Both the position numbers and the translations under genes were made by a program. Shown one piece after another: positions 20,043-32,831 of a DNA stretch of 64,000 nucleotides. Below the pieces are notes generated by a model. The model worked only from the letters and a program-made list of their open reading frames with translations, had not been told where the DNA came from and made no database searches. Numbering within the stretch: the stretch's first letter is position 1; each line of letters starts with the position of its first letter. This stretch comes from Chrysophaeum taylorii (taxonomy: Eukaryota > Sar > Pelagophyceae > Pelagomonadales > Pelagomonadaceae), in NCBI GenBank assembly GCA_029834535.1, contig JAQMWT010000101.1:1-64000 (forward strand), given 5' to 3'.

Positions 20043-23000
20043 TCAGACGCGCTCGAAGGTGGAGGCCTCGTGGATGGCCATCATGAACTTGGTGATGAAC
20101 TGGTTTTCGTCGGCATAGTCCGGAATGTCGAGATGGTAGAAGCAAACGTGGGCGACTGGGAGGGCGTTTGATCTCGGCTGGGCTCTGACTTGGAGCTTGA
20201 AGTCGGAGAGGTCATTGGGGAGCGAAGGGGCGCCCGTGGCAAAGACGAGGAAGCGGCGGAGCGAGTCGGTGGAGATAGACTCGATGGTCCGTCGGAAGGC
20301 GTCGGGGACGATGGAGGTGGCGTTGAAGTTGATGAATTGGACGACGTCGAGGACTTGCTCGGGTCTGAGGTCGTCTTGGTCCGAGCAGAGCATGACGCGC
20401 CAGTCTGTCGAAGAGAAGAGCTTGAGGAAGGGGGATGCCTCGGGGGAGAGCTCGGAGAGGGCGGTTTCAAAGCCGCGGCGAATCGCGAGGAGCGAGTCGT
20501 GGCGGCAGCCCGTGAGGACGCGTCTCACCTTGAGTACGACGAAGGAGTGTTTGTTGGCCTCGGTGACGGGGCGGGGCTGGTGGTCGTCGGGGGAAACGTC
20601 GTCAAAGTCGAGGCCCCAGTCGGTGCCGGCGTTTGGGGAATGCGTGAGCATGTACTCGAGGCTCGCGCCGAGCTGCGGGTCGAACTTCTGGAGGTCGCGA
20701 AGCGCTCGGCTGTCTCCGGCCGAGACGTGCCGCGCGCCGCGCGCGAGGAATTTGAAGAGCGAGGGGCCGAGCTTAGAGGGCGCGCCGCAGCCCTCGTAGC
20801 ACGCCGTCACGAGCGAGCGGCCAAAGGCCTCGAGCTTGGCGAGAAATCTCGGGTCGGCGGCCGTCTCCGGCGGCCGCGGGAGGACGACGTCGCCGCCGCT
20901 CGACTCGAAGAGACCGCGCGACTCTTCGAGGACTTGATCGAAGAAGAGTCGGAACATTTCGACGGTGAGCCCGCCCTCGTCGACGCCCGCCTCGCCCTCG
21001 AACGTCACCTTGAGCGGCCACCGCGTCGCGTGGTGCTGGCCGGGACGCCGGTCGTTCTGCTGCTCAGAGAAGTGAGAAAGGACGTCGTCGACGATCGTCT
21101 CGCGGCGGACGACGATGTTCCGACGCCCGGGCAGCGACCGCATTTCGGACCGGACGCGCCGGAGGAGGTCTCGCAACGCCTCGAGCTTCTCGTTGGGCCC
21201 GACGATGTCGCCGCCCGCGATGTACCGGTCCATGTACGAGTTCTGGAAGTACGGATGGAGCATCGCGTCGGCCGCGGTCGGCCGCTCGCTCGCCTCGCTC
21301 GCCATGAGCGATTCGAGCAATCGGTGGAGCTCGACGTCGGGGAGCGACGAGAGCCGCGACGACATCGAGGGTATCCGCTGGAGCGCGTCTGCCTCGGCCG
21401 CGCTTCGTCTGTGGAGCCACCCGAGCGTCGCCCCGAACGAGTACACGTCCGCCGCCGCCGTCGGGGCCGTCTCGCCGCGCACCACCTCGGGCGCGACAAA
21501 CTCGCGCTCGTCGAGTTCCTCCTCGCCGGGGTGGGCGACCGGCAGGTGCCGCGTCGACAGCTGGGCGCGACTCTCGCCCACGACGACGACCGCGCGCGGC
21601 GAGAGGTGCGCGTGGACCACGTCGTGCGAGTGAAGCACGAGCAGCGCCGTCAAAACTTGCCGCGCGACCGCCTGCACGTGCCACGGCGCTCGCGCCGCCG
21701 CCGACGCCCATCCGACGCTGTCCGTTTCCGCGAGCGCGAACTCGAGGTACATCATCGCCGCCGTCTCTTTCCTCCTCGGGGTATCCGCGTTTTTTTGCTC
21801 GCCACCCCCCTCCGGCGAGGAAGAGGACGATCCTCCGCGCAAGCTGCGCTCGACTCGCCCGCGACAACCTACGAGGGGAGACAAGACGTGACGTTGATTT
21901 TTGGTGGACGCGCACTCGTCGCGACGGGCGGCACGGGCGCCCAGGTCGCCGTGACCATGGAGCGCGGCGCGGCGATGGCTTCGTGACGCGGGAGCGCGAG
22001 CAGCGCGTCCATCTCCGCCTCGTGCAGCCACCACTCCGCGCGGTCGCTCTCGTCGAGCGCGTACGCCTTGAGGAGCACGGCATCGCCGCTCGCGCGATCC
22101 ATGCCCCGCAACGATCGTGGGGAATCGCCGCCTGAATGACGCGCGGGATTCATTCATTCATTCTTTCATTCATTCATTCATTCATTCTTTCGCCCGAACG
22201 ACTCACGGGAGAAGGGCTCGAGCTCGGCGTACTCGGCGAGATCGCGATTCGGGCTGCGCACCCACGCGCCCGCGCCGTCGGTGCTCGCGCGCCGATGCGG
22301 CCGCTGGGAGGCTGCGTCCGTGAGGTAGAGGTCCTCGTCGTCATCCCTCTCGTCGAGGCCCAGCAAATTGAAGCGTCCGAGCGAGTCGACGATGACTGGA
22401 CTCTCCCACACCACCTCGGGAGCGACCGTGTAGGCGTATCGAGCCGCTCGCGCGACAGCGCGTCGGCGAGCGCGCCGGGCCTTGACGAGTTCGGCGTCGA
22501 GGTTATGGACCCGCTGACGCAGCCGCGCCTCGGTCTTCTCGTTGTTGTCGTCGTCGTCCGGGCTCGGTGGAAAAAGCGCCGCGTCCTGCAACGTTGACGG
22601 CCGGACGCGAATCGCCGCTTTCTCGTCTTCCTCGGCGATCATCTCGACGGAGCGCGTTCGGCGGCACAAGAACAACTGAGCGTTGCTGCTCGAGCCTCCA
22701 AAGACGCCCGACAGGATTCCCTCGGCGCGCGAATCTCCCTTCTTGCGCACCGTCGTTGTGGCGGTAAAGGAGGAAGAAGAAGTAGTTCCCGCGGCGTCGC
22801 GACGCTCGAATTCCACCGCGCTCGTGCTCAGGACCTGTTGTTCGCCGCCGTCGCCGCTGGCGTCGTCGTTCGCGCAGGCGCGCGCGACGATCACACCCGT
22901 CGCTAGAGAGAGCGTCGGGCTGACCGACTGCTCGGGAACCACCACCTCGACGGCCTCCGCCGCGGGCAGAATGGAAGAATAAGGCGGCGGCATCGGTGGC

Positions 23001-25750
23001 GGCGGCGGCGGCTTGAAGAAGTTTGCCCGGCGCCGGCGCGCTAGCTTCTCGAGCGCCGAGAGCGTGTCGGTGCGGAGGTCTTCGATCGCGACGACGGCGT
23101 TGCGCGCCGCCGCTGCCGCGTCGCACAGGGCCGCGGCCAAGGCTGCTTGATTTCGCGCGCCGAGATAGGCGCGCCAGGTCGCGGCGCGGCGCCGGAGTCG
23201 CGAGGCGACGGCCGCGAGGAGACCGAACCCGGCGTAGGCCTCGCTGCACCGTCGCTCGGCGGCGCGAAGCAGCCTCGCCTTGAGCGCGAGGGCGTGTTCG
23301 AGCTCGCGCGGGATGACGGCGAGCTCGTTGCCGACGGCGGCGTGCGCGTCGAGCTTGGCTTGCACTAAGGAGGTTCCTTCGTCCCACAGCACGGCCGCGG
23401 CGAGCGTCCCGCGCGAGACCTCCTCCTCCAACTTGGTCGAGTCGTCGTTCTCTTGCTTGTTGGTCGCGACGTAGTGGATCGACGCCCGGAGCGCGTCGGC
23501 GGCGTCGGCGCGTTTCTGGAGCGCGTCGGCGAGCCGGTTCAGCGCCGCGTCGGTCGCGCGCCTCGCGCTGTCGGCGCGCTCGGGCCTCGTGCAGTGCGCG
23601 CGAAGATCGGCCGCGACATCTTCAAACTTGTCGGCGTCGTCGCGTTCTTCTCGCTGCGCGATCATGAGCGACGCACGGGTCTCGATCGACGGCCAGTCGT
23701 CGATTTTCTCGTCGTCCTCCGCTCGTCGGGAATCGTTCGACGACGGGTCGCGCTCGTCGTCCCGCCGCCGAGAGGCGTCGTTCGGGATGCTGGTCGATTC
23801 CAGAACCACCTGCTTGAGATCAGCGAAGGAGACGCTGTCTTTGATTGCTCTGGGGGGTCGGTGGTTCCGCGCGCCGAGCGCGCTTCCGTCTTCGAGCTCG
23901 ACGGCGAGCCTCGCGCGGAGGCGCGCGATCGCGAGCGCGACCTTCTGTTGGAGTCGATCGCTTTCCGCTTGGAGCGCCGCGAAACGCGTCTCCGCCGTCG
24001 TCGCCTCGGCCACCGCAGCCTCGAGGGCCGCGTCGCGGCGTTCCACGCACGCGGCGAGCTTTCCCTGGTCGAGGTGTCCGAGCGCGAGCGTCTGAATCTC
24101 GCGATACGAGGGCCACAGCGCGTCGCGCCACTCGTCGCCGAGCGCCGCGTCGATCGCGAACACGTCCGCGATGACCGCGGCCATCGCCTCGCCCGGGGGC
24201 GCGGCGGTAGCGGCGATCATCGACTCGGTAGCGATGGGCGCGGGCTGCGGCTCCTCGTCGAGCGCGGGGAGCCTCGGTTGCGGCGAAGGGACCGGCGACG
24301 ACGCGACGGCGCGCTCCGACGAGTCGGAATCCCTCTCGCGCGCGTCGAAGAACGAGCCGTAGCTGTCGTCGCGGATCAGGCTGACGCTGTCGTTGTCCTC
24401 CTCGTCGTTGCCTTCCATCTCGGCGGCGGCGGGTTTCGAACCGGAGGACGACGACGTCGAGTCGAAGAAACCGCCCTTGTACGCGGTGGCCCAGACGCGC
24501 TGGAGGCGCGCGCCGAGGGACGCGGGCGTCGTCTTCTTCTGCTTGACCGGCGGCGGCTCGTCTTGCGTAGCGCTCCGGGGGCCGTGGAGCGCGACGGTGA
24601 TCGGCTCGCAGGACGTCGCCTCGGTCGCGTCCTGCGCGAGCTGGACGTTGCCGCTCTGCACCTCGCGCAGCGCCGCGCGGAGCTGCTTGAGCTCGGCGAC
24701 GGCCGCGACCGCGGACCGCATCGAGATGTCCAAGGTCGCCCTCGACTGCTGCTCCTGCGGGGGAGAACGCGCCACGTCCAGCGAGAGGGCCCAGGCGTCG
24801 GCGTGTACGTGGGTCGTCGCCTCGGCGCCGCCCCGGACGGCCTCGGCGCCGCCGAAGACGAGCAGGAGGCCGTCCGAGCGGCACGCGGCCGCGTGGAGGT
24901 GCCGCGGCGGCGCGTCCAAGCAGACGATTGTCCAGGTGGCGCCGTCGTGCGAGGTCCAGCAGTCGCCAAATGTCTCGTTGTTCGCGGTCTCGGCCGCGCC
25001 GCTCTCGCCGCCGGCAACGACGAGGCAGCTCGAGCCGGCCGCGACCAGCGAGTGGCCGCGCCTCGCCCGCCACGGCGCGCGGTGCGCGAGTCTGGTCCAC
25101 GTCGTCGCGTCCGTCGAAGCCCAGACGTCGTTGCACGAGCCGCGGCCCTCGTAGCCGCCCGCCACGTACACGGCCCCCCGAAACACGGTGGCGGCGTGCA
25201 TGGCGCGCGCCGACCACGCGGCCGCGGCCGTCGCGCGCTCCCACGTCGACGAACCGTCCAGCGACTTCCACACGTCGTTGCAGTACCCAAACTCCCCGAA
25301 CCCCCCCAACAGCACCACCGCGCCATCGAACACGACGGCCTCGTGGTGCGTGCGCGCGGGCCACCCCGGTGCACTCGTTACTAACCTCCACGTGGCGCCC
25401 TCGTCCTCCGACTTCCATACTTCGCTCGTCGTCAGCGCGTCGACGTCGCTCGACGCCCCGCCAAGCACCAGGATACAGCCCGCGACGACGACGGCCGCGT
25501 GCCCATCGCGCCCTCGGAACTCTGCCCGGGCGCTCGCGACCGACCACGTCGTCCGCAGCGACCCTCCTTCGTCCTCTTCTTCTTCTACGCCATCGCACAC
25601 CCACACATCCGACGCCGACTCGAACTCCCCCACAAACCCACCAATCAGGCACAACTTCCCCTTGCCGAGCTCCACGACGCGATGCGAACGCCTGGCGGAC
25701 CAAGCCTCGCCATGCTCCCCGCGCACAACGATGTTTTCCCGCCCTGACAT
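20043..25750 (-). CDS. Kelch / helical / pseudokinase / HECT ubiquitin ligase
   Basis: I read this as one gene of 1861 residues in three exons: 25750-22207, 22131-21916 and 21868-20043. Intron 1 (75 nt, GTGAGT...TTCAG) joins ELEPFSR to GDSPRSLRG inside a kinase glycine-loop region; intron 2 (47 nt, GTGCGC...CGTAG) restores the frame into the C-lobe. Residues 20-340 are Kelch propeller repeats (CLIGGFVGEFES, VLLGGFGEFGYCNDVWKS, VYVAGGYEGRGSCNDVW). Residues 340-1150 are mostly charged helices. Residues about 1170-1430 are a protein-kinase fold: VLLK Lys (1203) is kept, but HRD is HAH and no DFG is seen; APEVV is present. Residues about 1490-1861 are a HECT domain with the catalytic Cys in VAHVCFYHLDIPDY (1829). 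The predicted role is an E3 ligase with Kelch substrate recognition. Phase and domain continuity support one gene. Confidence 0.82.
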
Positions 25751-25906
25751 ACCATACGATCTCCTTCGGCTGGTGAAGTATTTACTTCCAATATACAACT
25801 TCTTCATCTACAGCGACCGGGAGGGGAGGGTAGGGGAGGGGAGGGGAGGGGAGGAGATCGATCGACCTTAAAGATCGAGACCTCTTCGGGCAGCGGCGCG
25901 TGCGAG

Positions 25907-27214
25907 CTAGCAGGTGAAGGGGGGGTTGATCTCGATTTTTGACGCGATGTCGATCCCGGAGGCCGCCGTGCCGGCAAGAGCGACGAGGGCGGAGACGAGG
26001 ACAAAGAGTTTGAAGAAGATCCTCACCATCATGGACTCGGGGGGGGAGAGTTTGAGCACGAAGAGGATAGGAAAGGTAAAGTTCAGCGCTACGCCGCAGA
26101 TTGCCGAGACCAGGGACATAAGGTCCGAGAAGAAGGGGACGAGATTGGCAATCATGTAGCAACCAAAGACAAGAGAGAGGGTGACGGCCATCCAGGTGGC
26201 GCGCGCCGCCTTGGTCTGGGCCTCGGCAGCTTCGTCTCTACCGATGACGTTGAGGATGCCTCGCGAGAGAATGTTGCCCTCGACGGCGTAGGCGATGAGG
26301 ACGTGGATGAAGACAAAGGCATTGATGATAATAAGGGTCGGCGAGCCTTTGGCGAGTTTGGTGGTGATAGGCTGGCCGTCCCGGAGATCGTGTCGGCCGA
26401 CAAAGTGGTAGCCGACGGCGGCGACGGCGGCGTAGGTAAGGGTCATGACGGTGCTACTCGAATACACGCTCTTCATAAAGTCCTTGGGTTGAGCCATGGT
26501 GTTCTGGAGTTCGATAAAGACGACCTGGCCGGCGTAGGCGAAGGTGAGGTCCATCGCGCCGACGCCTTTCTTTACGACGGTCGAGTGCGAACACCATAAG
26601 ACGTCCGTCGTCGCGCCATCGCGCTGGCCGCGCACGGGGATTGCCACGAGGAGCATCGCGCACGGAATGATAATCGCCGCGCTCCCAATCATCGAGATGA
26701 AAGAGAGATCGTGCATCGATCGAGCTTGGAGCGCGCAGAACGCGAGAAGACCAACAACGAGCCCGAGCAAACTCGCGCACCCTTCGCCCACCACCTCCTT
26801 GAGCGAGATGGTCGAGGTCAAGTGGAAGATGATGACGATGCCACCCAAATAAATCATCACCATGGCGCGCGTGATCTTGCGGCCGAGGGGACCGTAGGCG
26901 GCGTACGCGACGTCCGCCAATACCTTCGCTTTGGGACACGCGTGATACAGCCGTCCGTAGCAATCGCTCGCGATGATCGACCCCACGCACACGAAGAAGA
27001 GGAGCAGGTAGAACGGTACGTACCCCAGCTGCGAGAGCGAGTAGGGCAGCGACAGCACGCCAGCGCCGAGGAAGCTCGTGATGATCACGAAGGTGATGCG
27101 CTTCCACGACGCCTTGGGCTTCATCATCGTTTCCGTCTGGTCGCCGCCCAGCAGCGGCCCGCCGAGCGGCCCGTCGCTGTCGACGAGGGACGCGTCCACG
27201 CTCGCCTCTCTCAT
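25907..27214 (-). CDS. amino acid transporter, AAAP/SLC36-SLC38 type
   Basis: Intronless, 435 residues from the ATG at 27214 (MREASVDASLVDSDG). A short acidic cytosolic N-terminus is followed by about 11 membrane segments. The first has the family signature FVIITSFLGAGVLSLPYSL; later ones include SFISMIGSAAIIIPCAMLL, AFAYAGQ-like TFAYAGQVVFIELQNTM, and LIAYAVEGNILSRGI. This is the amino acid/auxin permease superfamily, which moves neutral or cationic amino acids with protons or sodium across plasma or vacuolar membranes; substrate is not predictable. It is transcribed divergently from the coiled-coil gene at 27410, with 195 bases between the two starts, so they may share a promoter. Confidence 0.9.
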   Translation of the reverse strand: MREASVDASLVDSDGPLGGPLLGGDQTETMMKPKASWKRITFVIITSFLGAGVLSLPYSLSQLGYVPFYLLLFFVCVGSIIASDCYGRLYHACPKAKVLADVAYAAYGPLGRKITRAMVMIYLGGIVIIFHLTSTISLKEVVGEGCASLLGLVVGLLAFCALQARSMHDLSFISMIGSAAIIIPCAMLLVAIPVRGQRDGATTDVLWCSHSTVVKKGVGAMDLTFAYAGQVVFIELQNTMAQPKDFMKSVYSSSTVMTLTYAAVAAVGYHFVGRHDLRDGQPITTKLAKGSPTLIIINAFVFIHVLIAYAVEGNILSRGILNVIGRDEAAEAQTKAARATWMAVTLSLVFGCYMIANLVPFFSDLMSLVSAICGVALNFTFPILFVLKLSPPESMMVRIFFKLFVLVSALVALAGTAASGIDIASKIEINPPFTC

Positions 27215-27409
27215 CCGATAGACCGGCCGGACACCTTCTTCGGACTTTGATTGGCCGAGCGAGTCCCAGTACGCTACACTGGTTAGCGTTGCGTGTTTCC
27301 AACAACAACAAAATGGAGGAGAAGGGTAATGATCGATTCGGCCGTTGTAAAAACCCCTAGCTCTTGCGACTAGCATTGCGAAATGCTCGACTCGACTCCT
27401 TAACTTAAG

Positions 27410-30400
27410 ATGTCGAGGTTGCACGGGCGCGAGGTGGTGGAAGGTGAGTCCTCCTCTTCCTCCTAGAAGCGCGCGTGTAACACGGCGCAGCAGAGCTGGA
27501 GAAGGCGCGGACGCGGTACGAGGCGGAGGTGCGGCGGAACGAGGGCCAGTCTGCGCGCGCCCTGATGCTTTTGAAGTCGAAGGACGCCGAGATCGAGCGC
27601 TTGACGCGCGCCCTCGAGCTCGCCGGGATCGCCGTCGACGACGAGTCGCCGGTGGTCAGCGCGGCGCGGCTGGCAGCGCGCGAGGCGACGGACCGCGCTC
27701 GGAGCCGGGAGGCCGCGCGCGGCCGCGCTTCCGTCGAGGTCGAACGACTCCGCGACCAGGTGAGCGCGCAGGAGGCACTCCGCCGCGCGGAGCGGGCATC
27801 TTACGACGAGACCGCGCGAGAATCGATCGAGCTCCGACGCGAGTACGTTGTTTTTCGGAACGGACGGCGGAGACGACTCCCGCAGGCTCGATCGCGCCGC
27901 TCGCGTCGTCGACGACGAAAACGATGACGACGAGGAGCCGACGGTTATCCCCGCGCGGGCCGGCGACAACAAAGAGCCACCGCGGAGGACGGCGTTCGGA
28001 GAGCGCAACGTCCAGGCGGCGAATATGCTCGAAGCGACGCGCAAAGAACTCGAGAACTGCAAGAACCGGGCGGCTGGCGCCGCGACGGCGGCCAAGGCGC
28101 GCGTGGCGGCCGCGCGTCGCGAGGCGGCCGCGCGGCAGAGCGAGATCGAGACATGGAAGTGCAAGGTCCTTAACCTCGACGCTGCGCTCGCTGCGGCCGC
28201 CACGGAGCGCGCGATCGACGCGCGAAAAGCGCTGGTTGCGCTAGAGGTCCGGACGTCCGACCTCGTGACGGCTCGCGACGAGCTCGCTTCGGCGCGCCTC
28301 GACGCGGCGGACGCGATTACGAGTCGCAAGGCCGTCGAGGCGCGGCTGGTCGCCGCCGAGGCGTCTTCGGCCGAGGCCCGAGGCGAGGTGGCCAGCCTCC
28401 GTCGCAGGCTGGCCGAAGCGACTGCCGAGGGGCACGGGGGGATTCCGCGCCGCGACGAGTACGAGGACACCTCGTCGTCGACGGAGCCGCCGCCACCGCC
28501 GCCTTCGGTCCCGCGTTCGCCGAAGCGTGCCGTGGTGCCACCGCCACCGAGAGCGGCGCAAGTCAGCGTCGTCGAGCGGTGCATGCGCGAACGCGAAGCG
28601 ACGCGCGAGCTGGCGTTGGCGCGGAGAGAGGTCGCATCCCTGAGGTGCGAGGTCGACGAGCTCCGTCGAGTCGAGCGGACGCTGCCACGGGCGGACGAGG
28701 TCGTCGCGTCGATCCTCGAAACGCTCGAAGTGCCGCGCGAGGAAGATGACGAGCAAGGCTCCAGTTCTCGTGCTGTCGCTGCGGCCGAGGCGGCTCTGGC
28801 ACTCCGCGAGCGCGACGACCAGCTGCGCGCCTGCCGGACGAGCCTGGATGCGATCGCCGAGACGGTCGAGGACGGCAACGCGCGCGTGCTCGCGGCGCGC
28901 GTCGCGAGCATGACCGCGCAGCTCCACGACGAGATCGGCGCCCGCGGACGACTCGAACGACGCGCGGCGCGTTTCGAAGAGACAATCGCGCGGTGCGAGC
29001 GCGGGGTCGCGGGCGCCGACCGGTGCCGGTGTGCACTGCGCGCCTCCCTCGCCGCGTACTCGGCAACCGTGGCCGCGTGGCGGCGACGCCTCGACGCGAA
29101 AGACGCCGAGCTCGACGACCTCCGTCGCAAATTAGTCTCGGCCGACCGCGACGTCGCGTTGCACGCCGCGCGTGCCGACGACGCCAAGCAGGCTCTCGCG
29201 GCCGAGCGAGCCTACGCGCTCGCGCCCGATGCGGAGCGCTCGTTTGGCGCTCTCTTTTTCGGCGACAGTCGAGACGACGTTTTGGCCTCGGCGCCGTGGT
29301 GCGACGGCTTGTTGTCGTCGTCGTCGCCTTCTGGTTCCACGACGAAGGCCTGCGCGGCCGCCGTCGCTTGCGCTGCCGCGGCCAATCTTGACGGACTCGA
29401 GCGTTTCGAACGCTCGAAAGAGGACTCGCGGCGCGAGACGGACCGCCTCCGGGCGGCGATCGACGACGACCGTGCTCGCACCGACCGGCTCAAGGCGCAA
29501 GTCGCGGTCCTTGAGACGCGGCTGGCCGACGCCAAGCGCGAGACGGCCGCCGAGCGCGATCGTGCCGCCGCCGCCGAGCTAGCGGCCGTTGAGGCCAGAG
29601 CGCGCGAGGAAGCGAGATCGCGCGACTGGCACGAGACGCTTCTAAAACCCGTGCTCGACCTCGACGAGGCCGAGGCCCTCGTTGCCGCTCTTGTGCAGAC
29701 GCGCGCGGCCGTCCAGAACCTCGAGGCTCAGCTCGAAATCGCCGAAGCCCGCGCCGACAAGCGCGCGCCACCTCGTGTTTCCTTCGCCGCCGACGACAAG
29801 CAAATCCAGTTGGCTGAGAAAGTCGATGCTCTGCGGGATGCCCTGCTCGCGCGCCGAAAAAATAAGAAGACCCCGCGAGCCTCTGATGACGACGATCGAT
29901 CCCGGCGGCGACCGTGGCCCGACGACGACGACGCCACCGAAGAGGAATTAAGGGACGCCAGGTCCTCGGGTGTTCGCGGCGGTAGCGGATTCTTGCACCT
30001 CTCTGCAACCGGGGCCCTCGTTCGCCGACGACGCCGGCGAGAAAACTGCGACTGCGCCAAGATGCGTGAAGAGCTGGATCAAGCGCGCGCTGAGACGGTG
30101 AGGCTCAAGAGTGACGCACTTGAGAGCTCCGGCGAGCTGCGATCGCAGCTCAACGGCGCACTTGCCGAAATTGCGAGACACAAACAAAGCTGCGACGAAT
30201 TGCGTACACAACTCGACGACGCGCTCGCCGAGCACGCCAGACAACAGCAGGATGCTGTGATCTGTGAAAACCTGCGCAGGCAGCTCGACGACGCGCTCGA
30301 TGAAACCAGAGAGCACTTCACTACGACCGACCATCATGGTGTGGCGCAGACCTGGGAGGAGGTTCAGCGCGAAGATGCGGCGACAGAGACGGATGACGTC

Positions 30401-32653
30401 GCAACCGCCGAGGCCCTCGGCGCGCTAAGACGTTTGCGAAATGTTCTCGAGGACTCCAGCGTTACGTTTGAAAAGGACAAGCTGGCAGAGGTCGCCGGCG
30501 AGGCGCGGGCGCTGGTCGCTGCCATCATAGGCGAAGGACAGAACACCCACGTTTCTGTCGAAGATGCGTTGCGGTCCGCGTTGCAAGACGTGCGATGCAG
30601 GCTGGAGGGCGAGGTAGATGCGCGCCGTGCCGCCGAGGCTCGAGCCGAGGAAAGAGCTCGCGCGCTGCGCGATGCTCACGCCGACTTTTTGGCGAAACAA
30701 CAATCGAGCGACCGATCTGTGTTGGAGTGCGAACGTATGGCGTTCCTCGAAAGGTGCCAAAGGCTCCGGACAGCGGTCGAACACGCGATCAGGCGACTCA
30801 TGGCAAAGGCGAGAGATTACCGAGATCATCTAAACGGCAGATTGCCATCTGGTGAGAGTGTTCTAGCGACCTCTTCACCCCAGAAACCGCGCGATCGACG
30901 AGACTCTATGTCGCGGGGTGACTCGCCACATGATGTCGATCACGATTTGTCGAGCCTCCTGGTGTTGTTCGCCAAGCTTGAGACAGCTCTCGATGCGGTC
31001 GCTACCTCGGCCGAAGCCGTCACCGTCCTAGCGCAACGCGAGGCTCTCCAACTCCGCGACGCAAATGCTGCCCACATTATTCAGCTCCAGGCATTAAAGA
31101 CCACCCAAGCCGAAGAACGGGCCAAAGAAGCAGACTACGGTGCAGGGGATTATCACAGCGACACGGCTGCCAAGAAACTTGAAATTTCAGCGCTCAAGGA
31201 GCGTGTCGAAGCCCTGTCGCGCCGATTCAAAGATAGTGAGGGAAAGGCCGATGGAACCGTCCTACCGCATGCAGCCCAGGTCGCCGCCAACGATTCAGGT
31301 GGTAGCTCGTCCTTGGGTCCACCGGCGAGGCGTCGACGAACTCCGGAGAAGCAGCTACACGGCAATGCGTGTCGGCAACAACAGTACCCAAAGCAACAAA
31401 AACAGTTAGGATCGCCTACGAAGAAGACAAGCAAGGAAGATGCGGTGGATGATGAATCGGCAAAACGGGAAGCTACGGCCAAGACAATCAAGGCGCTTCG
31501 CGAAGAGTCGAAACGACGAGCCCAGGCGCACGCACAGGCAGTCACCGCACTCGAGGAGCAGAAGGGCAAGACCAGGTCGGCCGAGTTGCGGGCTCAGAAC
31601 GCCGAGGCACGGGCGACACGCTCAGCAGCGAAAGCCGGGGACGAGGCAACTCAGCGTGCCCGGGCGCTTGCGGCGGCCCTGGATGAACAAAAGGCGAAAG
31701 CGCGCGCCGCTGATGTGCGCGCCGAGGATGCCGAGGCGCGATGCGCGAAAGCATTGGCTCGTGCGTCGGCTCTCTCTAACACGCTTAAATCGGCCAAGGC
31801 TCACGTTGCACCCTCACCGGCTGCTGACGCATCGGTCAACACCTCGCGCGAAGCACCAAGTGTTGCCGATGAGACCTCAAAGCAGGAGCGCGCAAGACAG
31901 CGTGAACGCTTCAATGTGCTGCGGCGTCGCGTTGCCGAAGCCGAGACCAAAAGCGCGGCCGAAGCAAGCGCCAGGGCCGAGGCCGACGCGCACGTAACGC
32001 GTGCCAAATCAGCGGCGGCACGCAAGGATGTGGCGCTCAAGCTCGCGCGCGAACAGCTCGCGCAGGTCACTAGCGAGTTAGAGGCACACAAGGCCGCGGC
32101 CTTGAATGAGCGCCGCGATGCAAAGTCGCGTCTCGACGATCTTGCACGCATTCAAGACGCTCAGAATCGCGCCGCAGCTGCCAAAAGCAACTTGGACCGT
32201 CTCAAAGCGGCCGTCCGCAAACTCGCGGTTGACGTTGCCCGCGGCGTCGCTCGTGCCAAACAGCGAGCCCTCGACTCGTCTACCGCCGGAAATCTCGACG
32301 GGCTCGTCGCAGCTTCGATGCTCGATATGTCTCCTCCGGAGATCGCCGACCTTCTCTCCTCTCTTGACGACGATCCGCCGTGTCACCCCCCCGACCGCAA
32401 GGACGGTGGCATTTCTCCGGCTGTGCAAAAGGCGACGAGCAAGAGTAGGTCCGCTAGAGTAAAGGACACCAGCGTCGAGGACACGCCATCTGAGGTCGCC
32501 GAGCTGCTCCGAAAAGTCGACGCTGCGATCGGACCTCCATTGAACGAATCCATGTTTCGCGATGCTTTCCGTTCCGTACTGGAAGACCGCCTCGAGCATG
32601 AGCGCGCCCTCTACAGGCTCGCCTCTGTGAATAATTCCCGGCCATATAGATGA
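27410..32653 (+). CDS. giant coiled-coil protein, 1717 residues
   Basis: Three exons: 27410-27443, 27491-27842 and 27886-32653. The first intron (47 nt, GTGAGT...GCGCAG) ends in a CAGCAG repeat, so a NAGNAG choice would add or drop one Ala; the second (43 nt, GTACGT...CCGCAG) joins ELRRE to LDRAARVVDDE. The total is divisible by three. The protein is nearly all Ala/Glu/Arg-rich heptads with a Pro-rich break around 28480-28560 (PPPPPPSVPRSPKR) and runs of near repeats such as RSQLNGALAEIARHKQSCDE. There is no motor, kinase or calponin domain. Such proteins are often basal-body, centrosomal or Golgi scaffolds; that role is only inferred. Base composition drifts from very high GC to lower GC after about 30000. 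Confidence 0.8.
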
Positions 32654-32831
32654 CCGGGTCTACTTATCATCGTGGTTTGAAATACACCACAGAGAATGTG
32701 AAATACACGAGTGGTAGCAACCGTGACGCGTCACTCTTAAGCCTCTCCCAGGCAGAGTGGTGCGCCCAAGCGGGCGTGTGAAGGGATGGGATGAGGCGGG
32801 ATGGGTCGGGTCGTCCGTGTCACACGTGCCG

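Noticed and set aside
20190-21986. 598-codon plus-strand open frame opposite the HECT gene
   Set aside because: Antisense shadow; the minus strand has clear kinase and HECT motifs.
20043-22157. A separate 704-residue HECT protein starting MNESRASFRRRF
   Set aside because: Its first 120 residues are out of frame with the kinase N-lobe and pass through two likely introns and a GAAT repeat.
23453-25384. 643-codon plus-strand open frame opposite the Kelch part
   Set aside because: Antisense shadow with Arg/Val-rich composition; the Kelch repeats are on the minus strand.
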